45,656 nucleotides of DNA, taken from positions 1 through 45,656 of the IMG/VR virus record IMGVR_UViG_3300042335_000661. One strand, given 5' to 3'. A program made the position numbers and the translations under genes. Positions 30,635-36,921 of this stretch are shown here, one piece after another; the first letter of the stretch is position 1; each line of letters opens with the position of its first letter. The notes beneath the pieces were generated by a model. That model did no database searches, was not told the DNA's origin, and saw nothing but the letters and a program-made list of their open reading frames with translations. The stretch comes from a virus.

Positions 30635-30870
30635 CTGACCTAACAATCGAACGCGGCCGGGGCGCGACGTACCAGAGCGAACGCTGGACCGTGTACGAAC
30701 ACGGCATCTACGGCCGTGACAGCGTGCTGTCTGGCCAGAGTCGCCGCAGCTGGTTGGATGACTTCGACACGCTGGAGGAAGCCGTGATTGCCTATCCAGA
30801 TGCGGTCGTGTGCGCTGGCTCGACATACCAGCCGCCGTACCTGAACCACCTGCCCGGGGAGGATGAATGA
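30631..30870 (+). CDS. small conserved phage protein, GTG start
   Basis: A 79-aa protein: ERWTVYEHGIYGRDSVLSGQ, then WLDDFDTLEEAVIAYPDAVV and a short PPYLNHLPG end. The 'Y..G.Y...SVLAGQ...LD.FDTLEEA..AYP.A' pattern is known from small phage and plasmid proteins without known function. A Shine-Dalgarno-like AGGAGGGGGG precedes GTG 30631. Coupled to both neighbours. Confidence 0.75.
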   Translation: MTDLTIERGRGATYQSERWTVYEHGIYGRDSVLSGQSRRSWLDDFDTLEEAVIAYPDAVVCAGSTYQPPYLNHLPGEDE

Positions 30871-31130
30871 CCCTCGCCGAAGCCGAACTATCGACGCGAC
30901 TGGCCGCGCTGGTCGGGCCTGAGTCGGTGCGTGGGCCGATGCTGTCGGCCTATGACGCGCTGCTTCTGGCTCGGGAAATCAGCAGGTGGGGTCGTGACCT
31001 GCCGGTCGGGGCCGAGGAGTTTCTGGCCGGCTGTCTGCGCCGTCGTGAGCGCCGGCTGACGAAGGATTCCGCCCGGGATCTGGTCGTGTTGGCCGTTGAC
31101 TACTGCGGCAAGCGGATTACGGTTTACTGA
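30867..31130 (+). CDS. hypothetical protein
   Basis: An 87-aa helical, Arg-rich protein (STRLAALVGPESVRGPML, SAYDALLLAREISRWG, CLRRRERRLTKD). Not recognised. ATG 30867 overlaps the previous stop. It is the last gene before the 31136 terminator. Confidence 0.65.
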   Translation: MTLAEAELSTRLAALVGPESVRGPMLSAYDALLLAREISRWGRDLPVGAEEFLAGCLRRRERRLTKDSARDLVVLAVDYCGKRITVY

Positions 31131-31135
31131 TTCAC

Positions 31136-31167
31136 AAGGAGGGCTCCTTGCGGGGCCCTCTTTTCTT
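31136..31167 (+). terminator. terminator before the lysozyme-like gene
   Basis: Stem GAGGGCTCC (31139-31147), loop TTGC, stem GGGGCCCTC (31152-31160) with one T-G wobble, then TTTTCTT. It separates the coupled small genes from the lysozyme-like gene, whose ATG (31172) follows after only 5 bp, so that gene probably depends on read-through or an internal promoter. Confidence 0.8.
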
Positions 31168-31171
31168 GCCT

Positions 31172-31507
31172 ATGAAACCTGAATTGCTAGCAGCACTGAT
31201 CGCCGTGGAATCCGGCGGGAACGACATGGCCCGGGGCCGGCACGGCGAGCTTGGCGCTTTGCAGGTGCGCCCCTGCGTTGTGGCCGATGTGAACCGAGTC
31301 GTCGGGGCGCACTACCGATGGTCTGAGATGACCAATCGGGCGACGGCCATCCGAGTCGCCGAGGCGTATCTCAACCACTGGGGATCACCGAGTCGTCTGG
31401 GGAGAAAACCTACTGATCGGGACCTCGCACTGATCTGGCACCATGGCCCGAACGGATGGAAACGATCGGGCGGTACGTATTGGAAGCGAGTATCGGCAGC
31501 GAAGTGA
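31172..31507 (+). CDS. lytic transglycosylase / lysozyme-like endolysin
   Basis: A 111-aa protein from ATG 31172. Residues 1-45 (LLAALIAVESGGNDMARG, then GELGALQVRP) match the SLT-type active-site region: the catalytic Glu in AVESGGND and the GALQV motif. VAEAYLNHWGSP and LALIWHHGPNGW follow as in small lysozyme-like proteins. It should cleave peptidoglycan, most likely as the endolysin, since no other candidate is visible. It has no signal peptide and lies far from the holin. Confidence 0.8.
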   Translation: MKPELLAALIAVESGGNDMARGRHGELGALQVRPCVVADVNRVVGAHYRWSEMTNRATAIRVAEAYLNHWGSPSRLGRKPTDRDLALIWHHGPNGWKRSGGTYWKRVSAAK

Positions 31508-31570
31508 CTCGGAGCACGGTGGCCGGCGTGTCCGACCACCCTCTCCGCGCCAGTAACGCGGGATATTAAA

Positions 31571-31873
31571 ATGGAAAACGAAACACCAGTTCAGCCGACC
31601 TCAGAGGTCAAGCTTGCAGCATCGACGCTTGGCCGTCGCGCTCGCGGTAAACGCAAAACCATCACTGACGAAGATCGCCAGCGGCGTTCCGACCAGATGA
31701 AGGAGATCAACGAGAAGCGCCGAACGATCCGAGTTCAAGGCGTAGTCGTGAACAGCCCGGGCGGTAACACGCAGGTGAATCAGATTGTGAAGAAAATCGA
31801 GCCCGTCACTGACCCCCGAGTCGTCGCGGCGATCGGGCGCACCGTGCGTTCACAGGGGAGGATCGTGCAATGA
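31571..31873 (+). CDS. basic protein of unknown function
   Basis: A 100-aa very basic protein (AASTLGRRARGKRKTITDED, then RQRRSDQMKEINEKRRTIR and a Val/Asn-rich VQGVVVNSPGGNTQVNQIV segment). It may bind nucleic acid. Not recognised. The 63-bp gap in front holds no clear signal. Its stop overlaps the next ATG. Confidence 0.6.
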   Translation: MENETPVQPTSEVKLAASTLGRRARGKRKTITDEDRQRRSDQMKEINEKRRTIRVQGVVVNSPGGNTQVNQIVKKIEPVTDPRVVAAIGRTVRSQGRIVQ

Positions 31874-32085
31874 AGCGCAAGGTCGTGATCGTGCTGGAGG
31901 ATTCTGACGAAGGGTTCAGCCGCCAGATGTACGTCGAGCCCCCGCTACCTGCGGATATGAACGAGACTCAGCCTACACCGGCGCTGCTCTGCGCGATGGT
32001 CGTGCATCGGGCGATTCAGGCGTTCGTGGAAGCGGGGGAACCGGAGGAGAAACCCACGCAGGAGAAAGCCGATGACAAAAACTGA
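31870..32085 (+). CDS. small acidic protein of unknown function
   Basis: A 71-aa protein (KRKVVIVLEDSDEGFSRQMY, then LLCAMVVHRAIQAFVEAGE and an acidic Lys/Glu tail). Preceded by a good Shine-Dalgarno (GGGGAGGA). Not recognised. It overlaps the HU-like gene by 14 bp. Confidence 0.65.
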   Translation: MKRKVVIVLEDSDEGFSRQMYVEPPLPADMNETQPTPALLCAMVVHRAIQAFVEAGEPEEKPTQEKADDKN

Positions 32086-32374
32086 CCTGATCCATGCGCT
32101 TGCTGAAGAGTGCGGTCTGCTGGTTCCTCACGCTCGGCAGATTGTCGATCGGATGTTCGACCTGATGATGGATGCGACCTTGGCAGGTGGGTTTGAGGTG
32201 CGCGGATTCGGAGTGCTGGAGACTCGAATGACCAAGCCGATGATCGGACGGAACCCCTTGAAACCCGATGTTGAGATCGTGATCCCGCCCCGGCCGAAGG
32301 TCGTATTCCGTCCGTCGAAAGAGTTCCGCGATCGGGCGATCAAAACACTTGCGGTTGGTGGTCGTAAAAAGTAG
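32072..32374 (+). CDS. HU/IHF-family DNA-bending protein
   Basis: A 100-aa protein with helices TKTDLIHALAEECGL and ARQIVDRMFDLMMDATL, a strand EVRGFGVLETR, a long arm with MIGRNPLKPD and the closing VVFRPSKEFRDRA. This is the HU/IHF fold; the arm has the conserved RNP turn. It bends or compacts phage DNA or aids recombination and packaging. A Shine-Dalgarno AGGAG lies 9 bp upstream. Last gene of the rightward accessory unit. Confidence 0.9.
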   Translation: MTKTDLIHALAEECGLLVPHARQIVDRMFDLMMDATLAGGFEVRGFGVLETRMTKPMIGRNPLKPDVEIVIPPRPKVVFRPSKEFRDRAIKTLAVGGRKK

Positions 32375-32411
32375 GATACCACCGCTTGTAGTGCTGTTCA
32401 TAGTTGTCGAG

Positions 32412-32444
32412 CCCCCTAGGATTGAGAGGTCCTAGGGGGTTTTT
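32412..32444 (+). terminator. strong rho-independent terminator ending the accessory unit
   Basis: Perfect 9-bp stem CCCCCTAGG (32412-32420) / CCTAGGGGG (32431-32439), a 10-nt loop and TTTTT. Only the rightward strand has the T-run. Confidence 0.93.
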
Positions 32445-32508
32445 GTTGGTCACCCCTCCCGGCGTCCGACCGAGAGGGGCACAAGCCGATACCAGACCGA
32501 TGGGTGGG

Positions 32509-32557
32509 AAAAACTATGAAACCACCCCGGCCACGTCGGTTACCCAAAAGTGGCTGA
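32509..32557 (+). other. orphan leader copy 3 with a 13-codon reading frame
   Basis: AAAAACTATGAA repeats the leader of the genes at 29377 and 30087. Its ATG (32516) opens only 13 codons (MKPPRPRRLPKSG) before TGA, and it lies after the terminator and against the convergent genes. It looks like the remnant of a lost or rearranged gene, or a tiny leader peptide. Confidence 0.4.
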
Positions 32558-32749
32558 TAGCACGCCTGGAACCCTGCGGAGGTTCGCCAGGAGCGCGGCA
32601 GGAGTCTGCGAGTTGGCCACGCAGATGCCAATGAGATCCTTGCGAGCGCGGTCGCTGAGATCCTTGGTGTCGATTACGACCACCCGGTTACCGGATAACG
32701 CGATCCGATGGATGCCGGTGGATTGCTTCGATGATGCGGGCGTCTTCAC
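32540..32749 (-). CDS. hypothetical protein, last gene of the long leftward unit
   Basis: A 69-aa frame from GTG 32749; it may start further in. IHRIALSGNRVVVIDTKDLS and ICVANSQTPAALLANLRRV read like a folded alpha/beta protein. It overlaps the previous gene by about 60 bp, which lowers confidence in the exact start. Not recognised. Confidence 0.5.
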   Translation of the reverse strand: MKTPASSKQSTGIHRIALSGNRVVVIDTKDLSDRARKDLIGICVANSQTPAALLANLRRVPGVLSATFG

Positions 32750-32891
32750 GGGTCATGGCGAGGTAACGTCTGGAGACCTGCTGGCAGTTCCAGCATGGCT
32801 CACGGAAGCAGCCGCATCCGAGGCGCTCATACAGCTGGTGGGCTATCGCTTTGAATCTGGAGAGTTCGTCGTTTTCGTGGTTGGAGTCCAT
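32688..32891 (-). CDS. small Cys-rich protein
   Basis: A 67-aa protein from ATG 32891. ENDELSRFKAIAHQLYERL is followed by the Cys cluster CGCFREPCWNC, a likely zinc-binding site, and a helical EDARIIEAIHRHP end. Not recognised. It overlaps both neighbours, as is usual in this block. Confidence 0.55.
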   Translation of the reverse strand: MDSNHENDELSRFKAIAHQLYERLGCGCFREPCWNCQQVSRRYLAMTREDARIIEAIHRHPSDRVIR

Positions 32892-33069
32892 CGTGGTGGC
32901 GGTAGCGGTTGATGGTTGTGTAGGAGACATCGAGGATACGTGCTAGCTCGATATCGGTCACGTGCGGCGGGGCGCCTTTGATTGCCAGTCGCTTCTCCAT
33001 CGGGATGCGTGGTCGGCCTGATGGTTTGATGATTCCGAGGAGCTTCTTGATGCGGTGGATGAGGTTCAT
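32827..33069 (-). CDS. HTH DNA-binding protein
   Basis: An 80-aa basic protein from ATG 33069 (overlapping the upstream stop). The C-terminal half has VTDIELARILDVSYTTINRY, a helix-turn-helix of the resolvase/homeodomain-like type (helix, LDVSYTTI turn, recognition helix), followed by a basic tail. The N-terminus is Lys-rich (IHRIKKLLGIIKPSGRPRI). Probably a small transcription factor or part of a nuclease-associated HTH set. Confidence 0.65.
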   Translation of the reverse strand: MNLIHRIKKLLGIIKPSGRPRIPMEKRLAIKGAPPHVTDIELARILDVSYTTINRYRHHDGLQPRKRRTLQIQSDSPPAV

Positions 33070-33608
33070 TCGCAGCTGTAGATTTCGGTTGTGGTTTTGA
33101 GATCCGTCGGCCACTCGGGGGTGACGAAGGAGAGGTCGTGGAATAGGACTTTGTCCGTCGGCTGGATCGTGAGCCGGCCGTTGTCCAGCTGGATAAAGCA
33201 GAACTCCTTGGCCTGTTCGGGATACCGAGAGAAGCCGTCGTCGATGGGTGCGGCCGTGAAGAGGTACTGGCCTTTGCGAAGCAGGCTACCAGCCTTCGCC
33301 TCGGCGGTGACGCCGCGCAGATAGGCGTACTCGATAGTCGTGAACTCACGGCCGTAGCAGTCCCAGCGTTGGGCGTGCTCGATACGCCAGTCAGGTTCCG
33401 GGTTCTCATTGAATGCTAGCGCGTGCGGTGGCACCGCCCGGTAGATCGCGCCGCATTCCAGCATGACCGTGCAGCCCCAGGCGCGTCCAGGAATCGAGAC
33501 CAATCCGAACCAGACGCAGGGCATGAGGCCGATTTTGTCGGAGATGAACGAGGCATCGACGTAGCAGTATTGATGGTGTGGCAGCTGACCAGATTGGGAG
33601 AAGGTCAT
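33066..33608 (-). CDS. conserved phage protein of unknown function
   Basis: A 180-aa protein from ATG 33608. Segments HHQYCYVDASFISDKIGLM, VWFGLVSIPGRAWGCTVMLE, GAIYRAVPPHALAF and RWDCYGREFTTIEYAYLRG form a pattern known from several podoviruses; function unknown. It is mostly beta and has no catalytic motif that I can name. Coupled to the genes on both sides by ATGA. Confidence 0.75.
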   Translation of the reverse strand: MTFSQSGQLPHHQYCYVDASFISDKIGLMPCVWFGLVSIPGRAWGCTVMLECGAIYRAVPPHALAFNENPEPDWRIEHAQRWDCYGREFTTIEYAYLRGVTAEAKAGSLLRKGQYLFTAAPIDDGFSRYPEQAKEFCFIQLDNGRLTIQPTDKVLFHDLSFVTPEWPTDLKTTTEIYSCE

Positions 33609-33736
33609 GGTTTTTTGAAGTACGCCACCGTGCGTCGGCACGCGATGCAGGTGACCTTAGATTTGTCGGTTGTGGTTCGGGCGCTAGCACGTCCGCAGGC
33701 AGCGCGTTTGGATAGGTGGTTGTAGTGGGTGGTCAT
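33605..33736 (-). CDS. 43-aa zinc-binding-type protein
   Basis: ATG 33736 to TGA at 33605, reading MTTHYNHLSKRAACGRASAR, then a TTTDKSKVTCIACRRTV segment. His/Cys spacing (H...CG...CIAC) resembles the small 'H..A.CG ... V.C..C' zinc proteins of many phages. The start overlaps the previous stop and the stop overlaps the next ATG. Confidence 0.65.
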   Translation of the reverse strand: MTTHYNHLSKRAACGRASARTTTDKSKVTCIACRRTVAYFKKP

Positions 33737-33975
33737 GGTTTCAACGCCTCGACGGCGATCTGGGATTCAGTCGAACGGTTGCCTCGGTAGTCTTGGTTAG
33801 CGATCTTTCGGAGAGCGGATTCCAGTCGGGCGATGCGCTCTTGAAGCTGCGATGCATACCTGCAAGCTGTAGACGGAATCTGAGCGTCTGATCCGCAATA
33901 AAAAACGCGCGTGTTGATTTGAGTAAAATACAAGAATGGAGCATTGCACCGAGGGCAGTTGTGTTCGTTGCTCAC
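33733..33975 (-). CDS. zinc-ribbon plus coiled-coil small protein, GTG start
   Basis: An 80-aa protein. SNEHNCPRCNAPFLYF has a CxxC pair and FYCGSDAQIPSTAC a second set of Cys, suggesting a zinc ribbon. SQLQERIARLESALRKI is a short coiled coil. Small phage proteins of this design are common; function unknown. GTG 33975 overlaps the upstream stop. Confidence 0.65.
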   Translation of the reverse strand: MSNEHNCPRCNAPFLYFTQINTRVFYCGSDAQIPSTACRYASQLQERIARLESALRKIANQDYRGNRSTESQIAVEALKP

Positions 33976-34214
33976 GGCTTGGCCTCCTTGGCTTTGCGGA
34001 TTAACTCCTCAACTGGACACGGTTCACCCGATCTGTGCTGATGCTTTTTTCGGTGGTGCAAATAATTGCAGCCCACTACTACACATCCCAACGCTTCCTC
34101 CAGCCGCTTGATGCGCTCATTGGCCGCGTTGAGTTCGCGCTCCAGCCTCCTGCACAGCATACCGAGTTCGGCTGCGTTGTGCGGTGTTGAGTCTGATATC
34201 GGTGTATCGCTCAT
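33972..34214 (-). CDS. small coiled-coil protein
   Basis: An 80-aa protein from ATG 34214: an N-terminal SDTPISDSTPHNAAELG segment, a coiled coil RRLERELNAANERIKRLEEA and a His/Cys-bearing GCNYLHHRKKHQHR end. Similar small coiled-coil proteins occur in many phages. Function unknown. Confidence 0.65.
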   Translation of the reverse strand: MSDTPISDSTPHNAAELGMLCRRLERELNAANERIKRLEEALGCVVVGCNYLHHRKKHQHRSGEPCPVEELIRKAKEAKP

Positions 34215-34435
34215 TTTGCCTCCCTCGCTTTTAGCATTGCATCGGCGATGAGGTATGCCATTGCTGCGGAGTTATCCATGTTTTCATACCATCCTACTTC
34301 GTTGATTGCATGCGCCGCGAAGTAGTCGCGGAGGCTCATTCCGCTGCTTCCAACGGTCATTCCATCTCGCGGATCTCCGGTGCCTACAGGTGGAATCGGA
34401 AACGCCGGTCCTCCGTCGTTGATTGGTTCGCTCAT
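34211..34435 (-). CDS. conserved small phage protein (DGGPAFP...SLRDYFAAHA)
   Basis: A 74-aa protein from ATG 34435. It has the well-known phage pattern NDGGPAFPIPP, then GMSLRDYFAAHAINE and an AMAYLIADAML end. It is found in many temperate and virulent phages; no function is established to my knowledge. Overlaps both neighbours by 4 bp. Confidence 0.85.
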   Translation of the reverse strand: MSEPINDGGPAFPIPPVGTGDPRDGMTVGSSGMSLRDYFAAHAINEVGWYENMDNSAAMAYLIADAMLKAREAK

Positions 34436-34620
34436 TTCGATTCCTCCACTTTCACCATCGGAACAAAGTCCAGCGTGTTCTCTTCGTTGATTGCGATTCC
34501 CCAGTTGTTCCTTCGGCAGCACAGCTCGGTTGCATTGTAGACCTCAATCATCGTCTTTTCGGGCAGATAGAGAGATAGAAGCCCTTGGAACGTGATGCGG
34601 ATTGTGTCTTGGTCGCTCAC
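34432..34620 (-). CDS. hypothetical protein, GTG start
   Basis: A 62-aa protein (SDQDTIRITFQGLLSLYLP, NATELCCRRNNWGIAIN). Not recognised. It is accepted because its start and stop overlap both neighbours in the same GTGA/ATGA manner as the rest of the block. Confidence 0.55.
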   Translation of the reverse strand: MSDQDTIRITFQGLLSLYLPEKTMIEVYNATELCCRRNNWGIAINEENTLDFVPMVKVEESK

Positions 34621-34826
34621 GGCCGTCCCTCCTTAATGATCGCCCAGACGGCGCGCTTCTTCACTCCGATAGCCTTCGCCACGTAGGCCAAGCTCTGACC
34701 TTCGTTCCACAATTTCCAGGCGCGTCTGGCATTGAATACCGGAACCGGTGCCCGTGCTGGCACCGCAACTGGATCGGGGAAACTGATCCACCCACGGGCG
34801 ACTGCGTTTGAGATGAGTGCGTTCAC
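34617..34826 (-). CDS. small HTH protein, GTG start
   Basis: A 69-aa protein. The C-terminal RRAWKLWNEGQSLAYVAKAI, then KKRAVWAIIKEG is a helix-turn-helix of the 'sigma-like/homeodomain' type (W..G.SL..VAK.IGVKK.AVW.II). Probably binds DNA. The next gene has a related HTH, so the two may be ancient duplicates. Confidence 0.65.
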   Translation of the reverse strand: MNALISNAVARGWISFPDPVAVPARAPVPVFNARRAWKLWNEGQSLAYVAKAIGVKKRAVWAIIKEGRP

Positions 34827-35050
34827 GATTTACCTCCATTGATTACGTTCCAGATTACACTGTGCGACCGTTTGAATTTCTTCGCCAACTCACGATAGGT
34901 GTACGTCGGATTCTTGCGCTTGGCCTCGATGATCGCTTTGCATTCGGCATCGGTCATCTGTCTCCAGGTGCCGCTGGGTTGCTCTTCGATAATCGGAACC
35001 GGTGGCTGCTTCCCGATCACACGTTCGATGGCTTCACGGGAGAGTTTCAT
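34823..35050 (-). CDS. small HTH protein
   Basis: A 75-aa protein from ATG 35050. MTDAECKAIIEAKRKNPTYT, then YRELAKKFKRSHSVIWNVIN forms a helix-turn-helix close in layout to that of the 34617-34826 protein (both end in a V-W-x-[IV]-I pattern followed by a Gly). It begins 16 bp inside the exonuclease gene. Confidence 0.65.
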   Translation of the reverse strand: MKLSREAIERVIGKQPPVPIIEEQPSGTWRQMTDAECKAIIEAKRKNPTYTYRELAKKFKRSHSVIWNVINGGKS

Positions 35051-35879
35051 CTTTGAGGATCCAGGTTGGGGATTGAATGATCTGGATGGAGTCGCCGTTG
35101 TACCCGGGCCAGCTGTCGGTGTCTTCGCAGATCATCCACTGGCGGATCCACGACTGCCACGTGCTGGAACCCTTATCCAAGGATTCGGTGTCCAGCTGGT
35201 ACACAGCGACCGCATAGGGCGCTTGGTCTTCGACGCAGATCCACTGCCATGCGCGTGTCTCGCCGGTGATGTCCCGGTACAGGTCCCGGTAATACGCAGC
35301 CTGCACGTCATAGCGCAGCTGGCCAATCTGGCGCCGGAACCCGGCCTTGCTAGCATCGCGGCATTTCTTCAAGTCCACGATTACCGGGGTCGTGTTGGGC
35401 AACCAGTCGATCAGGCCCTTGCGTTCGCAGGACTCGAACTCACCGAACATCCCGACCTGGGCCTTGCCCGGCTCGGCTAGTAGGCGGCCGGCAACCGGGT
35501 GTTCGCGAACGGCCTCGACCATGCGCTCGACGGTTTCGATTGCGTCCTGCTTGAACACGGTGACGCCTCGGGCCTCCTGCTCGTCTCTCCAGCTGCGTGC
35601 CTCCTTGGTCCGGTAGTCATCGAATGGCGACGTGGTCCATAGGTACGGCGTGCCGAGGACCTTGTGGTCCAGCAGGCTGCCGATGTTCATGGCGTCCGTG
35701 GTTTCCTTCTCTTCCTCGAAGCCAACCATGGCGTGCGCCGGTGAGCGGGAGAATGCCTTGAGACTGGAGATGTTGATCGCCGGGTGTTGGCGATACGTGT
35801 GTACGTCGATGGGGTGGATAAGTTTCATGGGTGGATCGAATCGGTATTCAGCGGTGCGCCAAGCGGGGTTGACCTTCAC
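35034..35879 (-). CDS. RecE-like exonuclease (PD-(D/E)XK)
   Basis: A 281-aa protein from GTG 35879, overlapping the RecT-like stop (GTGA). NISSLKAFSRSPAHA, then NIGSLLDHKVLG at ~65-75, GLIDWLP with D158, VIVDLKK with D169 and K171, and IGQLRYDVQAAYYRDLY (~184-200) are the motifs of RecE/Exo VIII-type (DUF3799-like) exonucleases. It should resect dsDNA ends 5'-3' to give tails for annealing by the partner. An alternative ATG is at 35828. Confidence 0.85.
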   Translation of the reverse strand: MKVNPAWRTAEYRFDPPMKLIHPIDVHTYRQHPAINISSLKAFSRSPAHAMVGFEEEKETTDAMNIGSLLDHKVLGTPYLWTTSPFDDYRTKEARSWRDEQEARGVTVFKQDAIETVERMVEAVREHPVAGRLLAEPGKAQVGMFGEFESCERKGLIDWLPNTTPVIVDLKKCRDASKAGFRRQIGQLRYDVQAAYYRDLYRDITGETRAWQWICVEDQAPYAVAVYQLDTESLDKGSSTWQSWIRQWMICEDTDSWPGYNGDSIQIIQSPTWILKDETLP

Positions 35880-36877
35880 GCGACGGTGTTGGCCTTCATC
35901 ATTGCCCGACCGATACCGCGCTTGTTGCGGATCACCCACTTCTTCAGGTCTTCAGTCAGATCATTCGCCGTCGGGTACGCCTCGGGCGTCGGCCACCAGT
36001 TCAGTTCGGTGGCCAGTTTCACCAGCTGCTCGTAGGTCGCACCAACCGAGGCCAGCGTGGACTCGACGGTTTCTTCAACCAACTCGGGCAGCGGTGCCGG
36101 GGTGGCAGTAACCTCGACCGGTGCGGGCTCAGGCTCGGGAGCCGGCGCAGGTTCAGGTTCAGGCACAGGCACAGGCTCGGCGACCGCGATGGCTTCTGGC
36201 TCGACCTTCTTCTTGCGGGATTTCGGTTCAGGCGGCGTCGGGGTCACGTCCACAACGGAACTGGTCACGGTGGTAGCGACAGACGGCTGCACGACCTGTT
36301 GGGCTACCTGAGTGTCGTGGATCTCTTCCGAGGTGTGCATACCCAGCGCGATCTCCGGCGCATAGGCGCGGCACCAGAACGCAGCTGCGCGGTACTGAAG
36401 CATCTGCTCCGGCATGGTCTTCCATTTACTGCCAGATTTGCCGTACCAACCCTCGGCCTTGGCCATGGCGATCGTCACCAGAGCGCCGACAAGCTCGAGG
36501 TTGCCCTCGCGCTCGACAGCGAAAGCGCGGCAGCCCCAGTCATCTGTCCCCTCTTTTCCAATCCAGCGGAAACGCATCGGGGAGAACCGGCCACAGGAGT
36601 TGACGGTGGCGATCAGGAACGAGGCAGACCACGTGGGCTTGCCGTGGATTGGAACCATCGACTGCATAACGGCCATGACCGAGGCGCCAATGCGCTGGGA
36701 TAGTTCCAAAGCGATGATGCAGTTGCCGAGGTTTGCCTCGCCCCGATACGAATCGGGAACGAGCGTGCTAGACGCCAAGGCCTTGGCCATGCGTTGGACG
36801 GACACGAACGCGTTCTCCGAAGAGAAGGCGCTCAGGGGTTGCGATTGCTGTGTTGTTGCGACTTGTAGGTTGCTCAT
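35876..36877 (-). CDS. RecT-like single-strand annealing protein
   Basis: A 333-aa protein from ATG 36877. The conserved part (residues ~25-190) reads NLGNCIIALELSQRIGASVM, MQSMVPIHGKPTWSASFLIA, AKAEGWYGKSGSKWKTMPEQ and MLQYRAAAFWCRAYAPEIA, a pattern of phage recombinases paired with RecE-like exonucleases. A Pro/Glu/Ala linker (VPVPEPEPAPAPEPEP) follows, then a C-terminal helical domain. The 13-bp TGTCCCCTCTTTT of the 22850 repeats also occurs here (about 36545-36557). First gene after the 36878 inverted repeat. Confidence 0.8.
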   Translation of the reverse strand: MSNLQVATTQQSQPLSAFSSENAFVSVQRMAKALASSTLVPDSYRGEANLGNCIIALELSQRIGASVMAVMQSMVPIHGKPTWSASFLIATVNSCGRFSPMRFRWIGKEGTDDWGCRAFAVEREGNLELVGALVTIAMAKAEGWYGKSGSKWKTMPEQMLQYRAAAFWCRAYAPEIALGMHTSEEIHDTQVAQQVVQPSVATTVTSSVVDVTPTPPEPKSRKKKVEPEAIAVAEPVPVPEPEPAPAPEPEPAPVEVTATPAPLPELVEETVESTLASVGATYEQLVKLATELNWWPTPEAYPTANDLTEDLKKWVIRNKRGIGRAMMKANTVA

Positions 36878-36905
36878 ACGTCAGTCACCGTATAGCAACT
36901 GACGT
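36878..36905. promoter_or_regulatory. inverted repeat directly upstream of the RecT-like gene
   Basis: Perfect 8-bp arms ACGTCAGT (36878-36885) and ACTGACGT (36898-36905) with a 12-bp spacer, starting at the base next to the ATG. Read leftward, the spacer contains TATACG, a weak -10. Likely a repressor site controlling the recombination genes separately from the upstream virion genes. Confidence 0.6.
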
Positions 36906-36921
36906 CACGTGTCTAGCGTAA

